Translations under genes and position numbers: made by a program | In this document: positions 6,257 to 15,229 of the stretch, piece after piece | Layout: each line of letters begins with the position of its first letter | How positions within the stretch are numbered: position 1 is the stretch's first letter | The notes under the pieces: model-generated | The model's database searches: none | Seen by the model: only the letters and a program-made list of their open reading frames with translations | Told to the model about the DNA's origin: nothing | Assembly: GCF_022627325.1 (NCBI RefSeq) | Contig: NZ_JAETZZ010000004.1 | Span: 342,876-406,875 of the forward strand | Direction of reading: 5' to 3' | Length of the DNA: 64,000 nt | Origin: Pseudomonas putida | GTDB lineage: Bacteria > Pseudomonadota > Gammaproteobacteria > Pseudomonadales > Pseudomonadaceae

Positions 6257-9200
6257 ATGGGTTTCAACCTTTCCGCCTGGGCGCTGCGCAATCGCCAGAT
6301 CGTACTGTTCCTGATGATCCTGCTGGCTGCCATTGGCGCCATGTCTTACACCAAGCTGGGGCAGAGCGAGGATCCGCCCTTTACTTTCAAGGCCATGGTC
6401 ATCCGTACCCTGTGGCCGGGGGCAACGGCCGAGGAAGTGTCGCGCCAGGTGACCGAGCGCATCGAGAAGAAGCTGATGGAAACCGGCGAGTACGAGAGGA
6501 TCGTCTCGTTCTCGCGCCCCGGCGAATCGCAAGTGACCTTCATGGCCCGGGACTCGCTGCATTCCAAGGACATCCCCGAACTGTGGTACCAGATCCGCAA
6601 GAAGGTCGCGGATATCCGCCACACTCTGCCCCCGGAAATCCAGGGGCCGTTCTTCAATGACGAGTTCGGTACCACCTTCGGCAATATTTATGCGCTCACC
6701 GGTAGCGGCTTCGACTACGCCGTGCTCAAGGACTATGCAGATCGCATCCAGATCCAGTTGCAACGTGTCAAGGACGTGGGCAAGGTCGAACTGATCGGCC
6801 TGCAGGACGAGAAAATCTGGATCGAGCTGTCCAACCTCAAGCTGGCCACTCTGGGCGTGCCGCTGGAGGCCGTACAGCAAGCGCTGCGCGAGCAGAACGC
6901 GGTGAGCACCGCCGGCTTTTTCGAAACCCCCAGCGAGCGTCTGCAACTGCGCGTCAGTGGGCAGTTCGACAGTGTCGAGCAGATTCGTCAGTTCCCCATC
7001 CGGGTAGGGGATCGCACCTTCCGTATCGGCGATGTCGCCGAGGTGTACCGGGGCTTCAATGACCCTCCCGCGCCGCGCATGCGCTTCATGGGTGAAGACG
7101 CGATCGGCCTGGCCGTGTCGATGAAGGATGGCGGCGACATCCTGGTGCTGGGCAAGGCACTGGAAGGTGAGTTCGAACGCTTGGCGCGCAACCTGCCGGC
7201 CGGCATGCAGCTGCGCAAAGTCTCCGATCAGCCGGCTGCGGTCAAGGCGGGCGTGGGCGAGTTCGTCCAGGTGCTGGTCGAGGCGCTGGTCATCGTGCTG
7301 TTGGTGAGCTTCTTCTCGCTTGGGCTGCGTACCGGCTTGGTGGTGGCCCTGGCTATACCCCTGGTGCTGGCGATGACGTTTGCCGCCATGCACTATTTCG
7401 GTATCGGCCTGCACAAGATCTCGCTGGGCGCGCTGGTGCTGGCCCTGGGCCTGCTGGTGGACGACGCGATCATTGCCGTGGAAATGATGGCGATCAAGAT
7501 GGAGCAGGGCTTCGACCGGTTCAAGGCTGCCAGTTACGCCTGGACCAGCACGGCTTTTCCGATGCTGACCGGTACGCTGATTACCGCTGCCGGCTTTCTG
7601 CCGATTGCCACCGCAGCGTCCAGTACGGGTGAGTACACCCGCTCTATCTTCCAGGTGGTGACCATTGCGCTGCTCACCTCGTGGGTGGTGGCCGTGGTGT
7701 TCGTGCCTTACCTGGGCGAACGGTTGCTGCCGGACCTGGCCAAGCTGCATGCCGCCCGTCATGACGGTAACGGGCATGCGCCGGACCCCTATGCCACGCC
7801 GTTCTACCAGCGTGTGCGACGTGTAGTGGAGTGGTGCGTGCGGCGGCGCAAGACGGTGATCCTGCTGACCATCGCAGCCTTTTTCGGCAGCATTGCGTTG
7901 TTCCGCTTCGTGCCGCAGCAGTTCTTCCCGGCGTCCGGCCGCCCAGAACTGATGGTCGACCTCAAACTGGCCGAGGGCGCGTCGCTGAGCAATACCACCG
8001 AGCGGGTCAAGCAGCTCGAGGCCCTGCTCAAACAGCAGGATGGCATCGACAACTATGTGGCCTACGTAGGCACCGGGTCGCCGCGTTTTTATCTGCCATT
8101 GGACCAGCAACTGCCCGCCGCCAGCTTCGCCCAGTTCGTCGTGCTGGCCACGTCCCTGGAGGAGCGCGAGCGCTTGCGCAGTTGGCTGATCGACACGGTG
8201 GACCAGCAATTCCCCGACCTGCGCGCCCGCGTCACCCGCCTGGAGAACGGCCCGCCCGTGGGCTACCCGGTGCAGTTCAGGGTCACGGGCGAGCATATCG
8301 AGAAGGTGCGCGCCCTGGCCCGCGAGGTGGCGGACAAAGTGCGTGAAAACCCCCATGTGGTGAACGTGCACCTGGACTGGGAAGAGCCAAGCAAGGCGGT
8401 GTTCCTGGCGATCGACCAGGACCGTGCGCGTGCACTTGGCGTAAGTACCGCGCACCTGTCGAGCTTTTTGCGCAGCTCGCTCACCGGCACCACGGTGAGC
8501 CAGTACCGGGAGGACAACGAGCTGATCGAGATTCTCCTGCGTGGCACGCAGAAGGAGCGTGGCGAACTGGGCAACCTCGGCAGCCTGGCGTTGCCCACCG
8601 ACAACGGCCAGAGCGTGGCGCTGTCGCAGGTAGCGACCCTGGATTATGGCTTCGAGGAAGGCATCATCTGGCACCGTAACCGCTTGCCGACGGTGACGGT
8701 ACGCGGCGACATCTATGACAAGGAGCAGCCGGCGACCCTGGTCAAGCAGATTGCTCCGACCTTGCAGGCAATCAAGGACAAGCTGCCGGATGGCTACCTG
8801 CTGGAAGTGGGCGGCACCGTCGAGGACTCCGAGCGCGGGCAGAAGTCGGTGAACGCTGGCATGCCGCTGTTCATCGTCGTGGTGCTCAGCTTGTTGATGA
8901 TCCAGCTGCGCAGCTTCTCGCGCACGGTGATGGTGTTCCTCACGGCACCACTGGGGCTGATCGGCGTGACCTTGTTCCTGCTGGTGTTCCGCCAGCCGTT
9001 CGGCTTCGTCGCCATGCTTGGCACCATTGCCCTGGCGGGCATGATCATGCGCAACTCGGTGATCCTGGTGGACCAGATCGAACAGGACATCGCTTCGGGA
9101 CTGGACCGTTGGCAGGCCATCATCGAGGCCACGGTGCGGCGCTTCCGGCCGATCGTGCTGACGGCGCTGGCGGCAGTGCTGGCGATGATCCCGCTGTCGC

Positions 9201-9322
9201 GCAGCGTGTTCTACGGGCCGATGGCGGTGGCGATCATGGGCGGGTTGATCGTTGCCACGGTGCTGACCCTGTTGTTCCTGCCGGCACTGTATGCGGCGTG
9301 GTTCAGGGTGAAGAAGGGCTGA
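6257..9322 (+). CDS. mexK: RND efflux transporter, MexK-like
   Basis: Inner membrane proton-driven RND transporter of 1021 residues, with the family layout of 12 membrane helices and two large periplasmic loops. TM1 is at about residues 10-30 (QIVLFLMILLAAIGAMSY). The TM4 proton-relay pair is D402-D403 in GLLVDDAIIAVE. At the TM10 position where AcrB has a key lysine this protein has R932 (MRNSVILVD). The periplasmic start (TKLGQSEDPPFTFKAM) is that of the MexK/TriC-like branch and not the MexB/AcrB drug branch. The final helix ends LFLPALYAAWF. It is translated just after mexJ and followed by a bidirectional hairpin. Substrates cannot be read from sequence. MexJK homologues export triclosan and some antibiotics. 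Confidence 0.87.
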   Translation: MGFNLSAWALRNRQIVLFLMILLAAIGAMSYTKLGQSEDPPFTFKAMVIRTLWPGATAEEVSRQVTERIEKKLMETGEYERIVSFSRPGESQVTFMARDSLHSKDIPELWYQIRKKVADIRHTLPPEIQGPFFNDEFGTTFGNIYALTGSGFDYAVLKDYADRIQIQLQRVKDVGKVELIGLQDEKIWIELSNLKLATLGVPLEAVQQALREQNAVSTAGFFETPSERLQLRVSGQFDSVEQIRQFPIRVGDRTFRIGDVAEVYRGFNDPPAPRMRFMGEDAIGLAVSMKDGGDILVLGKALEGEFERLARNLPAGMQLRKVSDQPAAVKAGVGEFVQVLVEALVIVLLVSFFSLGLRTGLVVALAIPLVLAMTFAAMHYFGIGLHKISLGALVLALGLLVDDAIIAVEMMAIKMEQGFDRFKAASYAWTSTAFPMLTGTLITAAGFLPIATAASSTGEYTRSIFQVVTIALLTSWVVAVVFVPYLGERLLPDLAKLHAARHDGNGHAPDPYATPFYQRVRRVVEWCVRRRKTVILLTIAAFFGSIALFRFVPQQFFPASGRPELMVDLKLAEGASLSNTTERVKQLEALLKQQDGIDNYVAYVGTGSPRFYLPLDQQLPAASFAQFVVLATSLEERERLRSWLIDTVDQQFPDLRARVTRLENGPPVGYPVQFRVTGEHIEKVRALAREVADKVRENPHVVNVHLDWEEPSKAVFLAIDQDRARALGVSTAHLSSFLRSSLTGTTVSQYREDNELIEILLRGTQKERGELGNLGSLALPTDNGQSVALSQVATLDYGFEEGIIWHRNRLPTVTVRGDIYDKEQPATLVKQIAPTLQAIKDKLPDGYLLEVGGTVEDSERGQKSVNAGMPLFIVVVLSLLMIQLRSFSRTVMVFLTAPLGLIGVTLFLLVFRQPFGFVAMLGTIALAGMIMRNSVILVDQIEQDIASGLDRWQAIIEATVRRFRPIVLTALAAVLAMIPLSRSVFYGPMAVAIMGGLIVATVLTLLFLPALYAAWFRVKKG

Positions 9323-9331
9323 AGGCTGCGG

Positions 9332-9350
9332 GGGAGGGCATAGCCCTCCC
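9332..9350. terminator. Bidirectional hairpin between mexK and the DUF4197 gene
   Basis: GGGAGGGC (9332-9339) and GCCCTCCC (9343-9350) form an 8-bp perfect stem around ATA, between the convergent stops at 9322 and 9359. The T-tract is short on both sides. Confidence 0.6.
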
Positions 9351-9358
9351 TTCGCAGG

Positions 9359-10048
9359 TCACAGGGCGCCAAATACCTTCTTGGCCAGGCTGGTAGCTGC
9401 CTGTGCGGGGTTCTGGCGAATGCTCTGTTCTTGTTTGGCGATCATTTCGAACAGGCCGTCGAGGGCTTTTTCGGTCACATAGCTCTCGACATTGGCACTC
9501 TTGGCATCGCCCAGGCCCAGGGCTGACGCCTGGCCGGCAAAGGCGTTGTACTGTTGAACCACGCCCACCTTGTCGGTCGCGGCCTTGACGATGGGCAGGA
9601 ACTTGGCGCGGATCTTCTCGCGGCTGCTCTTGTTCAGGTATTGGGTGGCTGAATCATCGCCCCCGCTGAGGATGCCCTTGGCATCGGTCACGCTCATGTT
9701 CTTCACCGCATCGACCAGGATCGCCTGGGCTTGCGGCACCGCCGCTTCCGCGGCCTTGTTCATGCTGTCTTCCAGGGCCGTGACCTGGTCACCTTTGCCG
9801 AACATCTTCATGGCCTTGGCGGCCTTGCCGAGGTTGCCTGGCAGTTCGATGCGCACATCCGGGTTGTTGCTGAAACCACCTGGGGTGCTCAATTGCTTGA
9901 CGGCGACCTGTGCACCTTGGGTGAGCGCATCTTTCAGGCCGCCGGTGGCGTCCTTCTGGGTCAGGTCGCCCAGTGACAGGGCCAGGGCGCTGGCGGACAG
10001 CAGCAGGCCGGCGCACAGGACGGTGAAGCGCAGGGAGGAGCGAATCAT
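9359..10048 (-). CDS. DUF4197 domain-containing exported protein
   Basis: A 229-residue protein of the DUF4197 family, whose function is not known. A Sec signal peptide covers about residues 1-23 (hydrophobic core LCAGLLLSASALA), so it should be periplasmic. The mature part is mostly helical with family segments LSLGDLTQKDATGGLKDAL at its start, the central GGDDSATQYLNKSSREKI, and a C-terminal ALDGLFEMIAKQE. It is the last gene of a minus-strand group plsB, ybaY-like, ybaY-like, DUF4197. The spacing from the gene before it is 33 bases. The ribosome-binding sequence AAAGGG lies within a perfect palindrome that touches the ATG. Confidence 0.88.
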   Translation of the reverse strand: MIRSSLRFTVLCAGLLLSASALALSLGDLTQKDATGGLKDALTQGAQVAVKQLSTPGGFSNNPDVRIELPGNLGKAAKAMKMFGKGDQVTALEDSMNKAAEAAVPQAQAILVDAVKNMSVTDAKGILSGGDDSATQYLNKSSREKIRAKFLPIVKAATDKVGVVQQYNAFAGQASALGLGDAKSANVESYVTEKALDGLFEMIAKQEQSIRQNPAQAATSLAKKVFGAL

Positions 10049-10063
10049 GAAAGGGTCCCTTTC
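10049..10063 (-). promoter_or_regulatory. Palindrome containing the Shine-Dalgarno of the DUF4197 gene
   Basis: Read on the minus strand, GAAAGGGACCCTTTC ends one base before the ATG. The Shine-Dalgarno GAAAGG forms the 5' arm of a 6-bp stem with loop GAC. Folding would occlude ribosome binding. Confidence 0.5.
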
Positions 10064-10081
10064 AACAGAAGTAGGCGGATA

Positions 10082-10480
10082 TCAGCGTACGGGATCGACT
10101 TTGATCCGTACCGGCTGGGCGTCGCTGCCATCGAGCTCGACGCCGTGGTGTTCGGTGTTGATGAACAGCAGCTTGCCGCCCAGTTCGATGCGCGCGCTGA
10201 CCGCGTAGCGGTGGCCGGGCTTGACTTGGGCGGGGTCGTAGGTGAGGTGGAACGGCAGCGGTACGTTGCCTTTGACCGGGCCGGCCTGGCGCGCCAGGGT
10301 GACGGCGGGGGCGTCCATCAGCGATACATCCTGCAGTTCCACGCTCAAGGTGGCGGCGGGCGGCAGGGCGATGCGCTGAAGGTAGAAGACTTCGCCATCC
10401 AGGCTGGCCTGGGGCGGCGGGGTGTGGGTGGAACAGGCTGCGAGCAGGGATGCGCACCACAGCATTACGAGCTTTTTCAT
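10082..10480 (-). CDS. YbaY-family lipoprotein
   Basis: A 132-residue lipoprotein of the YbaY/type III secretion pilotin-like fold. The signal peptide ends SLLAAC, giving C16 as the lipidated residue. The mature part shows the family pattern: an IALPPAATLSVELQDVSLMD strand pair, a LPFHLTYDPAQVKPGHRYAV segment and the ARIELGGKLLFINTEH segment. The molecular role is not established, and members are thought to sit in the outer membrane. A GGAG Shine-Dalgarno lies 5 bases before the ATG. The gene follows a related but signal-less copy (10554-10922), and a 15-bp perfect inverted repeat separates them. Confidence 0.85.
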   Translation of the reverse strand: MKKLVMLWCASLLAACSTHTPPPQASLDGEVFYLQRIALPPAATLSVELQDVSLMDAPAVTLARQAGPVKGNVPLPFHLTYDPAQVKPGHRYAVSARIELGGKLLFINTEHHGVELDGSDAQPVRIKVDPVR

Positions 10481-10492
10481 GGAATCTCCGTA

Positions 10493-10527
10493 GTCCTTGG
10501 GGTTGGCTTGTGGCCAACCCCAAGGAC
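10493..10527 (-). repeat. 15-bp perfect inverted repeat before the YbaY-like lipoprotein gene
   Basis: GTCCTTGGGGTTGGC (10493-10507) pairs completely with 10513-10527 around a 5-base loop. On the transcribed strand the hairpin ends AAGGAC, 12 bases before the ATG and 3 bases before the GGAG ribosome-binding site. No T-run follows on the minus strand, which argues against a simple terminator. Confidence 0.75.
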
Positions 10528-10553
10528 TTTAACGGATTTTCCCGGGCAGGTGG

Positions 10554-10922
10554 TCAACCCATGAGGTTGCCGCCGTGGAGACCTTCAGTGACCGAATGGA
10601 CCTTCTCGACCTCAACCTGATAGGTGCCTACGCCTGGTTTCAGCATGTAGTTCGTGGTGTTGATGTACACCAGTTGCCCATCATTCTCGATGCGCGCTTC
10701 GATGGCATATTCGTGTTTCTGGTTGATCTGGCTCCAGTCAAAGGGCAGCGGCAGGGTGATCGGAAAGCCGCTTCCCCAGCGCAGATCGAGTTCGGTAACA
10801 GGGGTGGACGGCGCATCTGCTCGCGAAACATCAGCCAAGCTCAATTTGACGAGGGCTGCTGCCGGCGGGGTGGTGGAGTCCGAGCAGGTGATTTCGACAG
10901 TCAACGATTTGATCTGAGGCAT
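10554..10922 (-). CDS. YbaY-like protein without signal peptide
   Basis: A 122-residue protein with the same core as the adjacent lipoprotein: PPAAALVKLSLADVSRADAP, then ITLPLPFDWSQINQKHEYAI, then EARIENDGQLVYINTTNY. It probably arose by tandem duplication. The start at 10920-10922 (MPQIKSLTVEI) follows an AAGGA Shine-Dalgarno by 8 bases. No signal peptide or lipobox is visible, and no in-frame upstream start supplies one because the frame there runs into plsB. It may therefore be cytoplasmic, or exported by another route. It lies 79 bases after plsB on the same strand. Its ribosome-binding site lies in the 3' arm of a 15-bp inverted repeat. Confidence 0.8.
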   Translation of the reverse strand: MPQIKSLTVEITCSDSTTPPAAALVKLSLADVSRADAPSTPVTELDLRWGSGFPITLPLPFDWSQINQKHEYAIEARIENDGQLVYINTTNYMLKPGVGTYQVEVEKVHSVTEGLHGGNLMG

Positions 10923-10929
10923 ATTGATA

Positions 10930-10983
10930 GTCCTTGAAAGGGATGTGGGGTGCAGCGAATCGATGTTGATCCCTTTCAAGGAC
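10930..10983 (-). repeat. 15-bp perfect inverted repeat holding the Shine-Dalgarno of the YbaY-like gene
   Basis: GTCCTTGAAAGGGAT (10930-10944) is the exact reverse complement of 10969-10983, with a 24-base loop. On the minus strand the 3' arm ends in AAGGAC, which serves as the ribosome-binding site of the gene starting at 10922. The first seven bases are shared with the repeat at 10493. Confidence 0.75.
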
Positions 10984-11001
10984 CGGGCGCAGGCTGAAAA
11001 T

Positions 11002-13488
11002 CTACCCCTGCACGATGTCCACCGGCTCATCACGGTGCAGCGCCACCTGGCGGATCGACAGGCGCAGCTCGGCTGACAGCACGCGCTTGGCCACGCCCTC
11101 GGCCAGCTCTCCCAGCTTGTCGTGATAGCCCAGTTTGCCATTGCCGTCCGGGCGCAACACGCCCTGCTCGACCAGGGTCTGGATGAAGTGGCGGAACAGG
11201 GTCTTGTCGAAGAACTCCGGGGCATTGAGACCGTGCAGGATCGACAGGCGTTGAGCCATCATCACGCACAGGTCTTCGAGTTCTTCCGCGCTGAGGGTGT
11301 TCTGCCCACTGTTGAGCAGCAGCGAAGTGGCCATGTAGAAGCGTTGCAAGGTCTGGGTGATGGAGCGGGCCAGCAGGGTCAGCAGGACGAATTGGCGCGA
11401 ACTCGGCGCAGGGCGAATGTAGCTGTCTTGCTCCTGGCGTAGCAGCCCCTGTTCGACCAACGCGGCCAGCCACTGGTCGATCACCTCGTCCAGTTGCTCG
11501 GGTGACCAGCGCAGGAACAGCTCGGCCTGCAGGTACGGATACAACGCGTGTACATACTGCCCGAGCAGGTCACGGTTCATCCGTGAGCTGCTGTGGAAGA
11601 AGCTTGCCAGTAACGCCGGCAAGGCAAAGATGTGCAGGACGTTGTTGCGGTAATAAGTCATCAGCACCGCATTGGCTTCATCCAGGTAGAGGATGCGGCC
11701 CAGGGCGTCTTTCTGCTCCGCCAGCAGGTTCATGCCCCTGACGTGCTCGATCAGCGCCTGGCCGTCACCCTCGGGCAGGGTGGTGTGCTGCGAATAGGGG
11801 ACCTTGCGCAACAGGGCCAGGTACAGGTCCAGCACCCGGGTCAGGGCACTTTCGTCCAGTGCCAGGCGGCTGGTGGAGAGCAACGCCAGGGCCACCAGGT
11901 TGACCGGGTTGACCGCTGCAGCCTCGTTGAGGTGGCGGGCCACGGTTTCACCCAGGCGGGTGGTGGTCTCGTTCAGCCAGGCGGGACGGAACTGCGGGCC
12001 AAGTGCCTGCTCACGCCAGCCGGGTTGCTGTTGGTCGAGAAAGCCGGCCAGGCGAATGGGTTCGCCGAAGTTCACGTAGACCTGACCGAAACGCTGCTTC
12101 AGCGCGCCGATGACCTTGAAGATGTCGAAGATCGACTCCTTCTTCTTGCTGGCGCCACGCAGCTCACCCAGGTAGGTGCGGCCTTCCAGGACCCGTTCGT
12201 AGCCGATGTACACCGGCACGAAGACGATCGGTGTGCGCGATGAGCGCAGGAAGCTGCGCAAGGTGATCGCCAGCATCCCCGTGCGTGGTTGCAGCATGCG
12301 CCCGGTGCGCGAGCGCCCGCCCTCGACGAAGTACTCGACCGGGAACCCCTTGGTGAACAGGGTGTGCAGGTATTCGTTGAACACTGCGGTGTACAGCGGG
12401 TTGCCCTTGAAGGTGCGGCGCATGAAGAAGGCGCCGCCGCGGCGTAGCAAGCCGCCGATCACTGGCATGTTGAGGTTGATGCCGGCCGCGATGTGCGGTG
12501 GCGTCAGGCCGTTGCGAAACAGCAGGTACGACAGCAGCAGGTAGTCGATGTGGCTGCGATGGCAGGGTACATAGATGACTTCGTGGCCCGGTGCGATGCC
12601 CTGCACCTGCTCGATGTGGTTGACCTTGATACCGTCGTAGATCTTGTTCCAGAACCAGCTGAGCACCACTTCCAGAAAGCGGATCGCGGTGTAGGTGTAG
12701 TCCGAGGCGATCTCGTTGCCGTAGCGCAGGGCCTGTGCTTCAGCCTTGGCCAGGGGAATGTTTTCCCGTTGGGCTTGTTCGCTGATGGCCTGGCGTACCA
12801 GTGGCGCGTGGACCAGGCCTTTGACCAGATTGCGCCGGTGCGAGATGTCCGGGCCGATCACCGCAGTCTTGAGGTTGCGAAAGTGCACGCGCATCAGGCG
12901 TTGGGCCATGCGCACGGTGCGTTCATGGCCTTTGTTGTGCTGCACCAGCTCACGCACCTGGATAGGCGCCGAGAACTGCACGCGGGTCTTGCGCCCCAGT
13001 ATCAGGATGGTCAGCAGCCGGCGCAGGCGCCCGGTTACCGCCCAACTGTCAGCGAAGAGCAATTTCCACGGGCTCGATTCGCTGGCAGGCGTCTGGCCCC
13101 AGAACACACTGACCGGGATGATCTGTGCGTCTTCTTCGGCATGCTGGCTGACTGCTGCAATCACCCGCTCAAGGGTGGGGGGCGCGCCGCGCTTGTCGTG
13201 GCGGCCGAGCCAGTCCGGGTCGGGCGTGAGGTAGAAGAACCCGGCCGGCTCGTGCAGCGTGCCCACCGCTACCGGCAGTACCGGGCGCGGCAGCCCCGCC
13301 TTGGTGCACTCATGGTCGAGTACGGCCAGGTCGGTGAGCGATGGCGAGGGCAGGGCATAGAACACCGGGCGGCTGCGGTCGAGCTGCAGGCTCATGGCGG
13401 ACTGGTTGATGGTCTCGGAGCGCACCCACAGGTACAACAGGCGACGCAGAGCGCCGAAGATCAGGCGGCGCAGGGGAGAACGGGTCAT
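11002..13488 (-). CDS. plsB: Glycerol-3-phosphate 1-O-acyltransferase PlsB
   Basis: The first acylation of glycerol-3-phosphate in phospholipid synthesis, at the inner membrane, using acyl-CoA or acyl-ACP. The 828-residue length fits the family. Acyltransferase blocks are clear: [18 protein letters not shown] (H-x4-D), [34 protein letters not shown] and [19 protein letters not shown] start at 13488 ([11 protein letters not shown]). The frame is open further upstream, but that sequence is not protein-like and overlaps the promoter region of the cold-shock gene. The upstream Shine-Dalgarno is weak. It is the first gene of the minus-strand group that ends with the DUF4197 gene and is divergent from the cold-shock gene. 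Confidence 0.96.
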   Translation of the reverse strand: MTRSPLRRLIFGALRRLLYLWVRSETINQSAMSLQLDRSRPVFYALPSPSLTDLAVLDHECTKAGLPRPVLPVAVGTLHEPAGFFYLTPDPDWLGRHDKRGAPPTLERVIAAVSQHAEEDAQIIPVSVFWGQTPASESSPWKLLFADSWAVTGRLRRLLTILILGRKTRVQFSAPIQVRELVQHNKGHERTVRMAQRLMRVHFRNLKTAVIGPDISHRRNLVKGLVHAPLVRQAISEQAQRENIPLAKAEAQALRYGNEIASDYTYTAIRFLEVVLSWFWNKIYDGIKVNHIEQVQGIAPGHEVIYVPCHRSHIDYLLLSYLLFRNGLTPPHIAAGINLNMPVIGGLLRRGGAFFMRRTFKGNPLYTAVFNEYLHTLFTKGFPVEYFVEGGRSRTGRMLQPRTGMLAITLRSFLRSSRTPIVFVPVYIGYERVLEGRTYLGELRGASKKKESIFDIFKVIGALKQRFGQVYVNFGEPIRLAGFLDQQQPGWREQALGPQFRPAWLNETTTRLGETVARHLNEAAAVNPVNLVALALLSTSRLALDESALTRVLDLYLALLRKVPYSQHTTLPEGDGQALIEHVRGMNLLAEQKDALGRILYLDEANAVLMTYYRNNVLHIFALPALLASFFHSSSRMNRDLLGQYVHALYPYLQAELFLRWSPEQLDEVIDQWLAALVEQGLLRQEQDSYIRPAPSSRQFVLLTLLARSITQTLQRFYMATSLLLNSGQNTLSAEELEDLCVMMAQRLSILHGLNAPEFFDKTLFRHFIQTLVEQGVLRPDGNGKLGYHDKLGELAEGVAKRVLSAELRLSIRQVALHRDEPVDIVQG

Positions 13489-13719
13489 GGGGTGTGTGCC
13501 CTGGGTGTGATGTTCAGTGAATGTGCAAACGGTTAGTCTGCCGTATCTGCGTAAGTTCAGCAAAATCCTGCAAAGGGCGCGGCGGTCATGAAAATTATTT
13601 GTTCTGTGGCATATACTCGGCCTGCCACTTGCAGGATATTTCGGCAAGCGGCGTCGGCACGGGGAGGAAACCCTGTGTCTACAAGGCGATCTTCACAATA
13701 AAAATCCGGAGTAGTTCAG

Positions 13720-13929
13720 ATGTCGTCTCGTGAGACTGGGAATGTAAAGTGGTTCAACGATGCCAAGGGCTTTGGCTTCATTCAGCGCGAAGGTGGTGCG
13801 GATGTATTCGTCCATTATCGGGCGATCCGCGGTGAGGGGCATCGTACCCTGGTCGAAGGGCAGCGGGTCGAGTACTCCTGCGTGCAGGGCCAGAAAGGCC
13901 TGCAAGCCGAGGACGTCGTAGGGCTCTGA
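13720..13929 (+). CDS. Cold-shock-domain protein, CspA family
   Basis: A 69-residue single cold-shock domain, a nucleic-acid chaperone. RNP1 is KGFGFIQ (residues 17-23) after the conserved NVKWFNDA, and RNP2 is VFVHYRAI. Most CspA proteins have VFVHFSAI, so the Y-R pair is a divergent form. A GGAG Shine-Dalgarno lies 8 bases before the ATG. The intergenic region on plsB is about 230 bases and contains a good -10 hexamer (TATACT at 13612-13617), giving a leader of about 100 bases, typical of cold-shock mRNAs. Genus members often call this gene capB or cspA, but paralogues make the symbol uncertain. Confidence 0.92.
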   Translation: MSSRETGNVKWFNDAKGFGFIQREGGADVFVHYRAIRGEGHRTLVEGQRVEYSCVQGQKGLQAEDVVGL

Positions 13930-13937
13930 GTCCTGCG

Positions 13938-13992
13938 CTTCGAGCCTCAAGCTTCAAGCTTCAAGCTGCAAGTTGACCGTGTAACTTGCAGC
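13938..13992. repeat. CTTCAAGCTGCAAG-type repeat with hairpin
   Basis: Short direct copies of AAGCTTC occur from 13938, followed by a 10-bp hairpin, GCTGCAAGTT (13965-13974) with AACTTGCAGC (13983-13992). This is between the cold-shock gene and the converging hypothetical gene, where it may end transcription. The same motif recurs near 30146 and 58570. Confidence 0.7.
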
Positions 13993-14021
13993 CTGATGCG
14001 AACCCTTTTGTAGCGTGCTGC

Positions 14022-14399
14022 TCACGAGGTACGCCAGGTGATCTCCTCTTCACCGTCGGCGCTGATGCGGATCCAGCGATCGGCATCTTCCTCGCCATCT
14101 TCCTCGACCCAGCCACCTGGCGCGCAGCGCACTTCCACGCCCAGTGCGGCGAATGCGGCGCGGGCGCAGGCGACGTCATCGTCCCATGGCGTCTGGTCGC
14201 TTTCCAGGTAAAGGCTGTTCCATTTCCCTACAGCCTTGGGTAACCAGGTGACCGGAATGTTACCGGCCTTGCATTTGAAGGTCTGGCCTTTCTGCTGCCA
14301 TTCGCTGCAGGGGCCAATGGCTTCGCCGAGCCATTGGGCAATCTGCTTGTGGTCGACGTCAGCGTCCTTCAGGTAGATCTCGATATCAGGTTGGCGCAT
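14022..14399 (-). CDS. Conserved hypothetical protein, 125 residues
   Basis: I do not recognise a named family. The protein is acidic, especially at the C-terminus (GGWVEEDGEEDADRWIRI), with no signal peptide or membrane segment, so it should be cytosolic. It begins MRQPDIEIYLKDADVDHKQI and contains two cysteine positions in the first half (C32 and C43) and one near residue 78. A good GGAG Shine-Dalgarno lies 8 bases before the ATG. It follows rlmA by 17 bases on the same strand, so dapE, rlmA and this gene look like one operon. Similar proteins are common in pseudomonads as far as I recall. Confidence 0.85.
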   Translation of the reverse strand: MRQPDIEIYLKDADVDHKQIAQWLGEAIGPCSEWQQKGQTFKCKAGNIPVTWLPKAVGKWNSLYLESDQTPWDDDVACARAAFAALGVEVRCAPGGWVEEDGEEDADRWIRISADGEEEITWRTS

Positions 14400-14416
14400 A
14401 AGGGCTCCAGGTGTGC

Positions 14417-15229
14417 TCAGTCTTGGCGCACGAAATAGTCATAACGCATCGAAACCGTGACGTCGAAGGGCTCGGGCTGGTCTATCACCCGCGCACGTTT
14501 CTCGGCACTGGCGCGCCAGCCGTGTGGGGTCATGGCCAGCAGGTCGGCACGGGCCTTGGGGGCCGCCAGGCTCAGCCGGAACTCAAGGGTTTCGCTGTGG
14601 GTATGGGCCATGCCCTGGGGGGCCAGGGCCAGGTGTTTGTCGTCGGCATAAGGGCGTACTTCATCGTAGAGCACTTCGCGCAATTCCATCAGGTGGCCGC
14701 TGGTCGGGCCCACCCGCATCAGGCCGCCACCCGGGCTCAGCAGGCGCTGGGCCTCGGCCCAGTCCAGCGGGCTGAACACGCTGGCGATGAACTGGCAACT
14801 GGCATCGGCCATGGGGACGCGGGCCATGCTGGCGACCATCCAGGTGACCGAAGGGTCGCGGCGGCAGGCACGTTTGACGGCCTCCCGCGAGATGTCCAGG
14901 GCGTAGCCGCCAGCCTGTGGCAGAGCCTGGGCGAGTTGCGCGGTGTAATAGCCTTCGCCGCAGCCGATGTCCAGCCAGACGCCGGGCTGGCGCTCGGCGG
15001 CCAGTTCAGCCAGGCGACGGGCCACGGGCGCGTAATGGCCAGCATCGAGGAAGTCCCGGCGCGCTTCGACCATGGCCTGATTGTCGCCAGGGTCACGGCT
15101 GTTCTTGTGCTGCACAGGCAGCAGGTTCAGGTAACCCTGGCGGGCACGGTCGAAGCGGTGGCCGGCCGGGCACACCACACCGTTGTCGAGCCGCGTCAGT
15201 GACGCCTGGCAAATAGGGCAGGCGAGCAT
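14417..15229 (-). CDS. rlmA: 23S rRNA (guanine-N1)-methyltransferase, RlmA type
   Basis: SAM-dependent methylation of a 23S rRNA guanine (G745 in E. coli). The 270-residue protein has an N-terminal zinc-binding module with C4, C7, C20 and H24 (CPICQASLTRLDNGVVCPAGH), a linker typical of RlmA (GYLNLLPVQHKNSRDPGDN), and a class I methyltransferase fold with motif I WLDIGCGEGYY and a later FSPLDWAEAQRLLSPGGGL. The start overlaps the dapE stop by one base (TGATG), indicating translational coupling. RlmA of gram-negatives was also described as RrmA. Confidence 0.93.
   Translation of the reverse strand: MLACPICQASLTRLDNGVVCPAGHRFDRARQGYLNLLPVQHKNSRDPGDNQAMVEARRDFLDAGHYAPVARRLAELAAERQPGVWLDIGCGEGYYTAQLAQALPQAGGYALDISREAVKRACRRDPSVTWMVASMARVPMADASCQFIASVFSPLDWAEAQRLLSPGGGLMRVGPTSGHLMELREVLYDEVRPYADDKHLALAPQGMAHTHSETLEFRLSLAAPKARADLLAMTPHGWRASAEKRARVIDQPEPFDVTVSMRYDYFVRQD

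Noticed and set aside
5897..8674. A 925-codon minus-strand open frame inside mexK
   Set aside because: It is the reverse shadow of a high-GC gene with clear RND motifs. Its translation is rich in H, Q, R and G without any recognisable domain.
12493..13536. A 347-codon plus-strand frame opposite plsB
   Set aside because: Shadow of plsB, which shows all acyltransferase blocks.
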